A stretch of DNA of 33,557 nucleotides from Pseudomonas folii. Its GTDB lineage: Bacteria; Pseudomonadota; Gammaproteobacteria; Pseudomonadales; Pseudomonadaceae. Under the pieces are notes generated by a model. The model saw only the letters and a program-made list of their open reading frames with translations. It was not told where the DNA came from and ran no database searches. The stretch is taken from positions 1 through 33,557 of the forward strand of contig NZ_JACONW010000059.1 in assembly GCF_014357575.1 (NCBI RefSeq), read 5' to 3'. Positions 16,317 through 24,932 of the stretch are shown piece by piece; position 1 is the stretch's first letter; each line of letters starts with the position of its first letter. The position numbers and the translations under genes are program-made.

Positions 16317-18311
16317 ATGCGCTATTTGTTGATCATGCTGGTCGCCTTGTTGTCGCAGCTAGCCAGTGCCGTCGAATTCGACGAGAGCACTCGCAGCCTG
16401 GCGTTGGGCCGTGCAGTTCAGGTGTTTGAAGATGTCAGCGGCGAAGCGACGATCAGTGACGTCAGCTCGGCGGCGATGTCGTCGAGTTTTCGAGCCCTCG
16501 ACAGCGACACCCTCAACGCCGGTTTTTCCAACTCTGCCTTCTGGCTCAGGGTGGATCTGCGCTATATGCCCAGAGACGTCACCGCCCACCGCGACTGGAT
16601 GGTGGAGCTCGCCTATCCGCCTATGGATTATGTGGACTTTTACCTGCCCGATGCCATCGGGACCCAGCACCTTGCCTGGCAGACCGGAGACATGCTGCCG
16701 TTTTCCAGTCGACAGATTAAGCAGGCCAATTACCTGTTCGAAGTCAGTCTGGAGCCCGGGCAAAGCAAGACCATTTATTTACGCGTGAAAAGCGCCGGTT
16801 CGATTCAGGTCCCTCTGAGTCTTTGGGACAGCAGTGCTTATCTGGAAGATCAACCGCCGCGCATGTATGTGCTGGGTGTGCTGTACGGCGTGCTGCTGGT
16901 GATGCTGATCTACAACCTGTGCATCTATCTGGGTGTGCGTGACGTCAGTTACCTGTACTACGTGCTTTACATCGCTCCCCTCGGGCTTTATCAACTGGCG
17001 CTTAACGGTATCGGTGTCGAATTTCTTTGGCCGGAAAGTCCCTGGCTGGCCAATGTCGCGCCCTTGTTCCTGCTGATGTTGTCGGTTCTGTTTGCTTGTC
17101 AGTTTGCCCGATCTTTTCTGCAGACCAAGAAGATCGGCCTTTGGCTTGATCAATCACTGGTGCTGGTAATGGCCGCCGCCGGTGTCGTGATGCTCTTGAG
17201 CCTGTCACCCAACCTCAGCCTCGCGTTTCGCCTGTATGGCGGGTTGATGCTGATCTTTACCGCGATGATCTTTGTCGCTGGCATCACCGCAATGTGCCAT
17301 GGGGTGCGCGAGGCTCGTTACTTTGTCCTCGCCTGGACTGCCTTTCTGCTGGGCAGTGTCATTCACGTCGGCATGTTGGCGGGTTACCTGCCGCACAGTT
17401 TCTTCACCATGTACGCCAATCAGATTGGCTCGGCGATGGAAGCTGCGCTGGTTTCCATGGCATTGGCTGTGCGGATCAATCAGAGCCGCGAAGAGCATGC
17501 GCAGATCATGCGCGAGGCCCGAGAAAACCTGGAGCGTGCCAATCAGCAACTGGCAGCAAGCAATCGGCTCAAAGATGAGTTTCTCGCCTCACTGACTCAT
17601 GAACTGCGTACCCCGATGAATGGCGTGATTGGGTCGCTGGAATTGATGCAGACCGTAGAACTGAATCCCGAACTCTCTTCGTATCACCAGACCGCTGCCA
17701 GTTCTGCACAGGACATGATGGGCATGGTGAACGGCATTTTGACCCTGACGGAGCTGCAGGCAGGAAGGCTTCATGTCGTGCCTGAATCCTTCGATTTACG
17801 CTGCCTCATTCACGGGCTCAAGGGTCAGTTCACCAATGCTGCGCAGGACAAAGGGCTTAAATTGATCATTGAGTGGGTGGAGCCGTTACGGTCTGGCCTG
17901 GTGGGAGATGTCTACAAGTTGCGCCAGTGCCTGGAATGCCTGCTGGACAACGCTATCAAGTTCACCCAGTTCGGCTCGGTCAGAATTCGCGTTCAGCAGC
18001 AGACGCAAGGCGAAGGGCAGGTGCAGTTGTTGATTGAGGTCATCGACAGCGGCATAGGCTTTACCCGGCTGGATGAGTCGACGCTTTATCAGCACTTCTT
18101 TCAGGTAGACGGCTCGCTGACTCGTCAGTATGGCGGCTTGGGCATTGGCCTGGCCATTTGCCGACAGTTGATTGAGTTGCATGGCGGGCGGCTGAGTCAC
18201 AGTTCTGCGCCGGGAGAGGGCAGTTGTTTTGCGCTCAAAGTGACGCTGGGCTGCGCGGCGCAGAATCTCGCGCATGCAGATACACCTGTGAAACTGCACA
18301 GCGGTGGCTAA
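16317..18311 (+). CDS. LadS-like 7TMR-DISM sensor histidine kinase lacking a receiver domain
   Basis: 664 residues. Signal peptide at 1-18; periplasmic 7TMR-DISMED2 sensor domain at ~30-165; seven-helix 7TMR-DISM region at ~185-385; coiled-coil linker at ~390-420; HisKA with phospho-acceptor His428 in LTHELRTPMNG; HATPase with N box LLDNAIKF, G1 DSGIGF and G2 GGLGIGLAI. It ends at LHSGG, followed at once by a terminator. Position beside thiD-thiE-hemL matches ladS (PA3974) of P. aeruginosa, which activates Gac/Rsm signalling. That protein is ~795 residues and ends in a receiver (from memory), which is absent here. Catalytic motifs look intact, so it is a kinase without its own phosphorelay aspartate. 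Confidence 0.88.
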   Translation: MRYLLIMLVALLSQLASAVEFDESTRSLALGRAVQVFEDVSGEATISDVSSAAMSSSFRALDSDTLNAGFSNSAFWLRVDLRYMPRDVTAHRDWMVELAYPPMDYVDFYLPDAIGTQHLAWQTGDMLPFSSRQIKQANYLFEVSLEPGQSKTIYLRVKSAGSIQVPLSLWDSSAYLEDQPPRMYVLGVLYGVLLVMLIYNLCIYLGVRDVSYLYYVLYIAPLGLYQLALNGIGVEFLWPESPWLANVAPLFLLMLSVLFACQFARSFLQTKKIGLWLDQSLVLVMAAAGVVMLLSLSPNLSLAFRLYGGLMLIFTAMIFVAGITAMCHGVREARYFVLAWTAFLLGSVIHVGMLAGYLPHSFFTMYANQIGSAMEAALVSMALAVRINQSREEHAQIMREARENLERANQQLAASNRLKDEFLASLTHELRTPMNGVIGSLELMQTVELNPELSSYHQTAASSAQDMMGMVNGILTLTELQAGRLHVVPESFDLRCLIHGLKGQFTNAAQDKGLKLIIEWVEPLRSGLVGDVYKLRQCLECLLDNAIKFTQFGSVRIRVQQQTQGEGQVQLLIEVIDSGIGFTRLDESTLYQHFFQVDGSLTRQYGGLGIGLAICRQLIELHGGRLSHSSAPGEGSCFALKVTLGCAAQNLAHADTPVKLHSGG

Positions 18312-18322
18312 TAAGGAAGGGC

Positions 18323-18358
18323 AAAAGCGCCGTCAATTCGTCGTGTATGGCGCTTTTT
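18323..18358 (+). terminator. Rho-independent terminator after the sensor kinase gene
   Basis: AAAAGCGCC and GGCGCTTTTT form a stem around a 17-base loop, starting 11 bases after the kinase stop and ending in a T-run. It marks the gene as ending here, so no receiver-domain exon follows. Confidence 0.75.
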
Positions 18359-18428
18359 AAAGCGAGGTGTGCGTGATTCACTTCATGTCTGGCTGTGTTT
18401 AAAGCGCGCCGACAGAGAGGAGATCGCC

Positions 18429-20078
18429 ATGAACCTGCATCAGTTCGCCGAAACCCACGAAGTCACCAACCAGCCGCCCTCTCTGGACGGCGCGAATCTC
18501 TATCGTATTGATCTGCCATTGCAGCAATGGTCGGAGCGCTTTGGTGCCGGTTGGGCTCAGGGCCGAATCGACGCTTATGGGGCGCTGGCGGGCGGACCGC
18601 TGATGGAGGCTGGTTTTCTCGCCAATCAGAACAAGCCGGTCTTCGTCAGCCATGATCGATATGGGCATCGTATTGATCTGGTCGAGTTTCACCCTGCTTA
18701 CCATCAACTGATGAGCACGGCGGTGGAGCATGGCATCCCGTCGCTACCCTGGACTGATCCACAACCCGGCGCCCATGTTGTCCGCGCCGCCATGAGCTAT
18801 CTGCACAGTCAGGCCGAAGCCGGTAGCGGATGCCCGTTGACCATGACCTTTGCCAGTGTGCCGGCGCTACGCGTGCAGCCGGATATCGCCGCCCAGTGGC
18901 TGCCGAAAATCCTTGCACGAGCCTATGACCCACGAAATATCGGCATGGCGCACAAGGCAGGCGTAACCATTGGCATGGCCATGACCGAGAAGCAAGGCGG
19001 TACCGATGTGCGCGCCAATACCACGCGGGCATATCCCGTTGGAGCGCCAGGTCCGGGTCAGGCTTACGAACTGGCCGGTCATAAATGGTTTTGTTCGGCG
19101 CCGATGTGCGATGCCTTCCTGACGCTGGCGCAGACCGACAAGGGCTTGACTTGTTTCCTGCTGCCACGCCATCGCCCGGACGACACCCGCAACGAGTTCT
19201 ACATACAGCGCCTGAAGAACAAACTGGGTAACTGGTCCAACGCCTCCAGCGAAGTGGAATTCCGCGGGGCGTTTGCCTGGATGATCGGTGAAGAAGGTCG
19301 TGGTGTGCCGACCATCATCGAAATGGTTGCCATGACCCGCTTCGACTGTATGGTCGGCTCCAGTGCCCTGATGCGTCAGGCCTTGAGCCAGGCCGCGCAT
19401 CATTGCGCTCACCGCAGTGTTGGCGGGCGGGTGTTGGCCGAACAGCCTCTGATGCAGAACGTACTCGCCGATCTGGCGCTGGAGAGTGAAGCGGCGCTGG
19501 CCTTGAGCATGCGCATGGGGCGCGCGCTGGATCATTTGGACGATCCGCACGAGGCGCGTTTCGCCCGGTTGGTGACGGCAGTGGGCAAATACTGGATCTG
19601 CAAACGGGCCCCGGCCATGATCAATGAGGCGGCGGAGTGCATGGGCGGCGCGGGGTATGTCGAGGACAGCATCCTGCCGCGGCTTTATCGTGAAGCACCG
19701 GTCAATTCCACGTGGGAAGGCTCCGGTAACGTGCAATGCCTGGACGTGCTGAGGGCGCTGTCCAAGGAGTCGGGCGTGCTGGATACCTTGTTCGCCGAGT
19801 TGGGCGACGGGCATGGCGATCAGGATCTGGCGATGCACATCGACGGCTTGAAAGCGGCGTTCCGGGATACCGGTGATATTCAATACCGCGCCCGGCAGTT
19901 AACCGAAGACATCGCCCTGGCTCTGCAGGCCAAACTGCTGCTTGAGGCGGGGAACGCGGCGGTCAGTGATGCATTTATTGCCAGTCGACTGGCGTCGCGA
20001 AGCTCGGTGTACGGCACCTTGCCAAGAGGCCTTGATGTGCAAGCACTGGTTGCGAGGTCTACCCCGATGGTTGGGTGA
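18429..20078 (+). CDS. AidB-like acyl-CoA dehydrogenase
   Basis: FAD-dependent acyl-CoA dehydrogenase of the AidB branch, 549 residues from the ATG at 18429. That start has GAGAGGAGA upstream and is preferred over 18369. The AidB signature GGAGYVEDSILPRLYREAPV followed by NSTWEGSGN lies at ~415-445. FAD-binding MTEKQGGTDVRANTT and the HKWFCSAPMCDAF stretch sit in the middle domain. E. coli AidB (541 residues) binds DNA and is induced by alkylating agents, but most Pseudomonas homologues are simply annotated as acyl-CoA dehydrogenases. A role in alkylation response is family-based and untested here. Confidence 0.9.
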   Translation: MNLHQFAETHEVTNQPPSLDGANLYRIDLPLQQWSERFGAGWAQGRIDAYGALAGGPLMEAGFLANQNKPVFVSHDRYGHRIDLVEFHPAYHQLMSTAVEHGIPSLPWTDPQPGAHVVRAAMSYLHSQAEAGSGCPLTMTFASVPALRVQPDIAAQWLPKILARAYDPRNIGMAHKAGVTIGMAMTEKQGGTDVRANTTRAYPVGAPGPGQAYELAGHKWFCSAPMCDAFLTLAQTDKGLTCFLLPRHRPDDTRNEFYIQRLKNKLGNWSNASSEVEFRGAFAWMIGEEGRGVPTIIEMVAMTRFDCMVGSSALMRQALSQAAHHCAHRSVGGRVLAEQPLMQNVLADLALESEAALALSMRMGRALDHLDDPHEARFARLVTAVGKYWICKRAPAMINEAAECMGGAGYVEDSILPRLYREAPVNSTWEGSGNVQCLDVLRALSKESGVLDTLFAELGDGHGDQDLAMHIDGLKAAFRDTGDIQYRARQLTEDIALALQAKLLLEAGNAAVSDAFIASRLASRSSVYGTLPRGLDVQALVARSTPMVG

Positions 20079-20126
20079 GGGACATAACCCGCCGGGATTG
20101 CCTCGCTCCCACAGGAATCACTGATG

Positions 20127-20220
20127 ACGTGGGACCGGCTTCAGCCGGGAAGACGCCGGTACAGTCACTATATGTGTATCGCTCGATAGGTCTCTTTCCC
20201 GGCTAAAGCCAGTCCCACGT
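20127..20220. repeat. REP/BIME inverted pair (GTGGGACCGGCTTTAGCCGGGAA type)
   Basis: Arms ACGTGGGACCGGCTTCAGCC and the complementary right arm ending in AGTCCCACGT flank a ~45-base spacer in the 251-base gap between the AidB-like gene and amn. The same family occurs at 26358-26449 and 30551-30642. Confidence 0.87.
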
Positions 20221-20329
20221 CGATTGTGGGCAAATGTGGAATCTCCCGAATTTCCGCACTACGCCACTAGTGCCTTCCCTTCACGATGCAGGCAAGATGG
20301 GCCACTGCAAGATCAGAAGGATACCAATC

Positions 20330-21793
20330 GTGACTGAAACTTTTATTGTCGTTGAAACGCCCGAACAAGCCGTGGATCGCCTTGCTGAACTGCACGAGCG
20401 CGCTACCCGTGCGCTGAGCCAGGCACTCAAGCGGTATCTGAAAGACCGGATCGAGCCTGACGCCGATCAGCGTGCCCTGTTCCGCTATCCAGAGTTGCGT
20501 CTGACTTATCACTGCCAAGGCGAAGTGCCGCTGACCACTCGCGCTTATGCCAAGGTTCAGTTGCCCGGCAACTACAGCGTGACCGTGACTCACCCTGCGG
20601 CCTTCCGCAAATACCTGCTCGAACAACTCGGGCCATTGATGAACGATTTCACGATTACGGTGGAAGTCGGCGTCAGTGAGCAAAACATCCCGTATCCCTA
20701 TGTGGTTGAACAGGGCGACGAGCTGGCCGGTTCTGGCGTGACGGCTGCAGCGCTGGCGCGGGTTTTCCCCAGCACTGACTTGTCCGCTGCCACTGATGGC
20801 ATCGCTGACGGTCTGTACGACTGGGCCAACACCGATCCGCTGCCGCTGGCCTTGTTCGATGCCGCCCGCGTGGACTTTTCCCTGCGACGTCTGGTGCATT
20901 ACACCGGTAGCGACTGGCGTCATGTACAGCCTTGGATCCTGCTGACCAACTACCACCGCTACGTTGACCAGTTCATCGTTCATGGCCTGGAAAAGCTGCG
21001 CGAAGACCCGCGCTTTGTGCGCATGGTCCTGCCGGGTAACGTCATCGTCGAAAAGAGCATGGATCACGGCGAAGCGCAGGCCATTGTCGCCAGTGTGGTC
21101 TGGCATCGTTATCAAATGCCGGCTTATCACCTGATCGCTGAAGACGGTCATGGCGTGACGCTGGTCAACATCGGCGTCGGTCCGTCAAACGCCAAGAACA
21201 TCACCGATCACCTGGCGGTGCTGCGCCCGCATTGCTGGTTGATGATCGGCCACTGCGGCGGCCTGCGCCAATCCCAGACCATTGGCGACTACGTGCTGGC
21301 TCACGCTTACATGCGTCGCGACGGGATTCTTGATCGCGTGCTGCCGCCTCATATTCCGATCCCGGCGTTGGCGGAAGTGCAGTTGGCTCTTCAGGAATCT
21401 GCAGCGCAGATCACTGGCGAGCGAGGCGACGATCTGAAGAAGCGTCTGCGCACCGGTACGGTTCTGACCTATGACGACCGTAACTGGGAACTGCGCTGGG
21501 CCCAGGAGCGGCCACTGATCAACCTGTCCCGAGCAGTGGCGGTGGACATGGAAAGCGGCACCATCGCCGCGCAGGGTTATCGTTTGCGTGTGCCGTACGG
21601 CACGTTGCTCTGCGTTTCGGACAAGCCGCTACACAGCGAAATCAAGCTTCCGGGCTCGGCCAACGCGTTCTATGAGCGTGCGGTCAGCCAGCATTTGAAG
21701 ATCGGCATCGCAGCGCTGGATCTGATGCGTACTCAGCTCAACTCGCTGCATTCGCGCAAACTGCGTAGCTTCGATGAGCCGCCGTTCCGTTGA
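20330..21793 (+). CDS. amn: AMP nucleosidase
   Basis: Hydrolyses AMP to adenine and ribose 5-phosphate, adjusting adenylate pools. The GTG at 20330 was chosen (487 residues, MTETFIVVETPEQAVDRL). It has AGAAGG nine bases upstream and gives the usual family N-terminus, whereas the ATG at 20234 reads through intergenic sequence. The N-terminal AMN domain contains the RALFRYPELRLTYHCQGE region. The C-terminal nucleoside-phosphorylase-like domain contains NIGVGPSNAKNITDHLAVLR, MIGHCGGLRQSQ and the AVDMESGTIAAQGYR substrate loop. A strong terminator follows the stop. Confidence 0.96.
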   Translation: MTETFIVVETPEQAVDRLAELHERATRALSQALKRYLKDRIEPDADQRALFRYPELRLTYHCQGEVPLTTRAYAKVQLPGNYSVTVTHPAAFRKYLLEQLGPLMNDFTITVEVGVSEQNIPYPYVVEQGDELAGSGVTAAALARVFPSTDLSAATDGIADGLYDWANTDPLPLALFDAARVDFSLRRLVHYTGSDWRHVQPWILLTNYHRYVDQFIVHGLEKLREDPRFVRMVLPGNVIVEKSMDHGEAQAIVASVVWHRYQMPAYHLIAEDGHGVTLVNIGVGPSNAKNITDHLAVLRPHCWLMIGHCGGLRQSQTIGDYVLAHAYMRRDGILDRVLPPHIPIPALAEVQLALQESAAQITGERGDDLKKRLRTGTVLTYDDRNWELRWAQERPLINLSRAVAVDMESGTIAAQGYRLRVPYGTLLCVSDKPLHSEIKLPGSANAFYERAVSQHLKIGIAALDLMRTQLNSLHSRKLRSFDEPPFR

Positions 21794-21810
21794 TTAATTA
21801 GGTGATGAAC

Positions 21811-21836
21811 GAAAGGGCCATTAAAGTGGCCCTTTC
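21811..21836 (+). terminator. Rho-independent terminator after amn
   Basis: Perfect 10-base stem GAAAGGGCCA/TGGCCCTTTC with a 6-base loop, followed by TGTTTT. It lies between the amn stop and the rluE start and separates the two transcription units. Confidence 0.85.
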
Positions 21837-21860
21837 TGTTTTCCGAATACCGAAACTTTC

Positions 21861-22493
21861 ATGTCCCGTACCCAGCGTCCTCCTGCTCGTCGCCCATCGC
21901 CTGCCAATGCCGGTTCAACCCGCCGTGTCGCCAAGGCTCCGCCCGCCGAGCCAAAGCTCATCCTGTTCAACAAGCCATTCGATGTGCTGACTCAGTTCAG
22001 CGATGGAGAAGGGCGAGCGACGCTCAAGGATTACATCGAGGTCCCCGGCATCTATCCGGCCGGGCGACTGGATCGGGACAGCGAAGGATTGTTGCTGCTG
22101 ACCAATGACGGCCAACTTCAGGCGCGGATCGCTGACCCCAAACACAAGCTGCCGAAAACCTATTGGGTGCAGGTTGAAGGCGAGCCGAGTGAGGAGCAGT
22201 TGCAGCAACTGCGCGACGGCGTGCAGCTCAATGACGGCCCGACTTTGCCCGCTCAGGCTCGGCAACTGGATGAGCCGCAACTCTGGCCACGCGATCCTCC
22301 GGTACGGTTTCGCAAAAGCGTGCCAACCAGCTGGCTGGAGTTGATCATCAAGGAAGGTCGTAACCGCCAGGTCAGACGCATGACTGCGGCGGTGGGTTTA
22401 CCGACGTTAAGGCTGGTGCGGGTGAGGATCGGCGACTGGACGATCGAAGGTCTGGATCAGGGGCAATGGCGGGAAGTGCCTGCGAAATTGTGA
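21861..22493 (+). CDS. rluE: 23S rRNA pseudouridine synthase RluE
   Basis: RsuA-family pseudouridine synthase, 210 residues. RluE modifies U2457 (E. coli numbering) of 23S rRNA. A basic, disordered N-terminal tail (RTQRPPARRP) precedes the fold. There is no S4 domain, as expected for RluE. The catalytic Asp71 is in YPAGRLDRDSEGLLLLTNDG. The KTYWVQVEGEP and EGRNRQVRRMTAAVGLPTLRL motifs are also present. It is translated shortly after the amn terminator, and a REP pair follows the stop. Confidence 0.93.
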   Translation: MSRTQRPPARRPSPANAGSTRRVAKAPPAEPKLILFNKPFDVLTQFSDGEGRATLKDYIEVPGIYPAGRLDRDSEGLLLLTNDGQLQARIADPKHKLPKTYWVQVEGEPSEEQLQQLRDGVQLNDGPTLPAQARQLDEPQLWPRDPPVRFRKSVPTSWLELIIKEGRNRQVRRMTAAVGLPTLRLVRVRIGDWTIEGLDQGQWREVPAKL

Positions 22494-22507
22494 GGTAATA
22501 GCTTTAA

Positions 22508-22597
22508 CTGTAGGAGTGAGCTTGCTCGCGATTCGGTTCCGCATGCGAAATATATGTGAATACTCTAACGCAATCGCGAGCAAGCTCACTCCTACAG
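22508..22597. repeat. REP/BIME inverted pair (GTAGGAGTGAGCTTGCTCGCGAT type)
   Basis: Perfect 25-base arms (22508-22532 and 22573-22597) around a 40-base AT-rich spacer, between the converging rluE and DUF2788 genes, where it may serve as a bidirectional transcript boundary. Confidence 0.88.
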
Positions 22598-22622
22598 ATT
22601 CGGATCAGCGACGTAGCGGCTT

Positions 22623-22823
22623 TCAGCTCTCCAGATAAGCAATCACAACGGTCTTGATCACAAACGCCATGATCCCCAGGCCCAGCACGAAGAACAGAAT
22701 GAGGGTGCCAAATCGTCCTGCCTTGGACTTCTTCGCCAGATCCCAGACGATGAAGCCCATGAAGCCAACCAGAAGGGTGATGAGGGTTGTCATCATCCAT
22801 TGTTCGTAAACTTCGGGCTCCAT
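22623..22823 (-). CDS. DUF2788 small membrane protein
   Basis: 66 residues with two membrane helices (~10-27, LITLLVGFMGFIVWDL; ~40-63, LILFFVLGLGIMAFVIK) joined by a basic loop (KKSKAGRFG). It resembles the DUF2788 family of unknown function. The ATG at 22823 is preferred over the GTG one codon earlier, because GGAGAG sits at better spacing from it. It lies 17 bases after the Lrp gene and probably shares its transcript. Confidence 0.87.
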   Translation of the reverse strand: MEPEVYEQWMMTTLITLLVGFMGFIVWDLAKKSKAGRFGTLILFFVLGLGIMAFVIKTVVIAYLES

Positions 22824-22840
22824 CACTGCTCTCCAGCCAA

Positions 22841-23320
22841 TCAGTTGCGCAGGTGTACCAAGGGAAGTTCTGTGCTGGCCAGCACCTGATTAAGCACGAA
22901 GCTCGATTTCACGCTGGTCACACCATCGATACGGGTAAGGTGCCCTAACAGCAGCTTTTGATAGTGGTCCATGTCAGCCACCACGACTTTCAACTGATAG
23001 TCCGCATCCATGCCGGTCACCAAACTGCATTCGAGTACCTGAGGCAGGTTGCGTATCTGCGCTTCAAAGTTCTCGAAGCGGTCGGGCGTATGTCGATCCA
23101 TGCCGATCAGTACGTAGGCGGTCAGGTTAAGGCCAAGCTTTTTGCGGTCCAACAGCGCAACCTGTCTGACGATGTAGCCGTCGTCCTCCAATTGCTTGAC
23201 GCGTCGCGAGCAAGGCGAAGGGGACAGACCGATTCGTTCAGCCAGCTCCTGATTGGAGATGCGCGCGTCACGCTGCAATTCCGCCAAAATACTCAGATCA
23301 TATCGGTCGAGTTTGCTCAC
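22841..23320 (-). CDS. Lrp/AsnC family transcriptional regulator
   Basis: 159 residues from the GTG at 23320 (MSKLDRYDLSILAELQRDAR). That start is preferred over the GTG at 23329, because AGGAAGG lies eight bases upstream of the former and abuts the latter. The N-terminal winged helix-turn-helix contains NQELAERIGLSPSPCSRRVK. The C-terminal RAM ligand-binding domain spans ~70-150 (LVTGMDADYQLKVVV). Such proteins sense amino acids and usually regulate nearby genes. The specific effector here is not identifiable. Confidence 0.93.
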   Translation of the reverse strand: MSKLDRYDLSILAELQRDARISNQELAERIGLSPSPCSRRVKQLEDDGYIVRQVALLDRKKLGLNLTAYVLIGMDRHTPDRFENFEAQIRNLPQVLECSLVTGMDADYQLKVVVADMDHYQKLLLGHLTRIDGVTSVKSSFVLNQVLASTELPLVHLRN

Positions 23321-23429
23321 GAACTTCACCTTCCTGGGTTGTATTGCGCCGGATTATTCATCCGAAGCTAAAAATTGCGCAAGTAATGTTTTATCCGGCA
23401 ATTTTAGCAATCCTGTGCCAGTGCCTCAG

Positions 23430-23633
23430 GCTTATGCTTTTAAACAGAATCACTGCCCGGACATAGCGTCCAGCGCGGCTCGCCCAATCAGGCCAGCTGC
23501 GGCCTCCAGCCCAAAAGGGTTGGCACGGCCCCCGGGCTACATACTGTCCAGAAGACGGCATGAGGTGAGCCGACGCCACAAGCGTTGAGCCAGGACGAAA
23601 TTCCCAAAGGGGGACCGCGAGGTCCCCCTTTTT
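23430..23633 (+). ncRNA. Candidate small RNA ending in a perfect terminator
   Basis: The ~435-base interval between the Lrp gene and the DUF6515 gene has no credible plus-strand gene, yet carries a textbook terminator on the plus strand at 23606-23633. GC-rich self-complementary segments precede it, for example GGCCAGCTGCGGCC near 23491. A promoter-like TTAGCA...TTATGC lies near 23405-23435. The 5' end is a guess, and I do not recognise a named sRNA family. Alternatively the terminator could end an unrecognised short coding gene. Confidence 0.4.
23606..23633 (+). terminator. Strong rho-independent terminator with GNRA-type loop
   Basis: AAAGGGGGACC-GCGA-GGTCCCCCTTT is a perfect 11-base stem with a GCGA tetraloop, continuing into TTTTTC on the plus strand. 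It lies 126 bases upstream of the DUF6515 start and has no coding gene before it on that strand. Confidence 0.85.
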
Positions 23634-23758
23634 CTTTGTGCGCGGTTGTTTGCACACAGGAACATGTTCGCGCTAGTAGCGTGCTGATAGCATGCGGCGA
23701 ACGGCGCACCAATAATGCAGTCTTAACCCCATACATCCGGCGTCCCTGTGAGGAAAGC

Positions 23759-24931
23759 ATGAAATCGCGTATCTGGCATTTGGCAGGCTTGAGCCTGTTA
23801 TGTGTAAGCATCAGTGCCCAGGCTTTGGCCGGGGATGACGCGCCACGTGATCAGATCCGTGGCAGCTCGGGCGCGGGTCAGCAGCGCGAGCAACCCAATG
23901 CTCCGCAGCAGATGCAGCAGATGCAGCAGCGCCAGCAACAGAACATGCAACAGCAACAGATCCAACAGCAGCGCGGTGTCGAGCGCCAACAGGATCAGCA
24001 GATGCGTGATGTTGAACGCCAACAGCAACAGCAGATTCAACAGCAACAGAATCAGCAACGGCAGGTCGAGCGCCAACAGCAGCAACAGATTCGTGATGTA
24101 GACCGCCAGCAACAGCAGCAGATTCAGCAGCAACAAATTCAACAGCGTCAGTCTGAGCGCCAGCAACAGCAGCAATTCCAACAGCAGCAGAATCAACAGC
24201 GGCAGTTGGATCGCCAGCAACTGGAGCAGCGTCAGAACAACCTGCCGATTCAAAGCGGCCCCGGCGAAGCGCGCCAGACGCAGCCGCCGCGTCAGGGGTA
24301 TTACCAGGACCAGAACAATGGTTTTCGCGGCAGTCGGGGGGATAACCGTCCGAATGATCACTGGACCGGTCGTCCTGATGGCCACGGCAATGGCTGGGGG
24401 CCCGGCCCGCAATATCGTCCGGGTCACGTGATTGATCGTGTTCCGGGCAGCTATTCCCGAGTCCCGTATCGCGGTCTGGATTACTACTATTCGGACGGCT
24501 ACTGGTACCGCCCGCAAGGCCCGCGCTATGTGATCGTGACGCCACCGTATGGTGTACGAGTGCGCAGCTTGCCGGCTTATTCACAGGAAGTCTGGATTGG
24601 CAGCTCACTGTTCTTTGTGGCCGCCGGGACGTACTACACCTACCAAGAAGATACACAGGATTATGTGGTGGCTTATCCGCCACAAAACGTCGAGCCGGTT
24701 TACACGCCGCAGACGCCGGTATCCAGTCCCTATGACCCGATCGCCTACCCGAACAATGGGCAGAGCGCCGAGCAGGTCGCTCAGGACAAATATGACTGCT
24801 ATCGCTGGTCGGTAGATCAGAGCAGCTTCGACCCGGCCGACCCGAACTCGCCCAACGCACCGGCGATGATTCAGGTCTACCGTCGTTCGATGGTGGCTTG
24901 CCTGATGGGCCGCGGCTACACCATCAACTGA
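23759..24931 (+). CDS. Glutamine-rich secreted DUF6515 protein
   Basis: 390 residues from the ATG at 23759 (AGGAAA just upstream). The signal peptide MKSRIWHLAGLSLLCVSISA ends near ALAGD. Residues ~45-160 are extremely Gln-rich, with repeated E/D-RQQ units. A Gly/Pro/Asn-rich linker follows. The C-terminal half resembles DUF6515: PYRGLDYYYSDGYWYRPQG, VTPPYGVRVRSLP, then YYTYQEDTQDYVV. The final region DKYDCYRWSVDQSSFDP with a later ACLMGRGYTIN resembles the Cys-containing tail common in such envelope proteins. Likely periplasmic or surface-associated, with unknown function. It converges on the CDF gene with one base between the stop codons. Confidence 0.85.
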   Translation: MKSRIWHLAGLSLLCVSISAQALAGDDAPRDQIRGSSGAGQQREQPNAPQQMQQMQQRQQQNMQQQQIQQQRGVERQQDQQMRDVERQQQQQIQQQQNQQRQVERQQQQQIRDVDRQQQQQIQQQQIQQRQSERQQQQQFQQQQNQQRQLDRQQLEQRQNNLPIQSGPGEARQTQPPRQGYYQDQNNGFRGSRGDNRPNDHWTGRPDGHGNGWGPGPQYRPGHVIDRVPGSYSRVPYRGLDYYYSDGYWYRPQGPRYVIVTPPYGVRVRSLPAYSQEVWIGSSLFFVAAGTYYTYQEDTQDYVVAYPPQNVEPVYTPQTPVSSPYDPIAYPNNGQSAEQVAQDKYDCYRWSVDQSSFDPADPNSPNAPAMIQVYRRSMVACLMGRGYTIN

Positions 24932-24932
24932 T

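Noticed and set aside
23798..24517. Leucine-rich 239-codon minus-strand frame
   Set aside because: The leucine runs are the antisense reading of the CAG/CAA repeats of the DUF6515 gene, not a real membrane protein.
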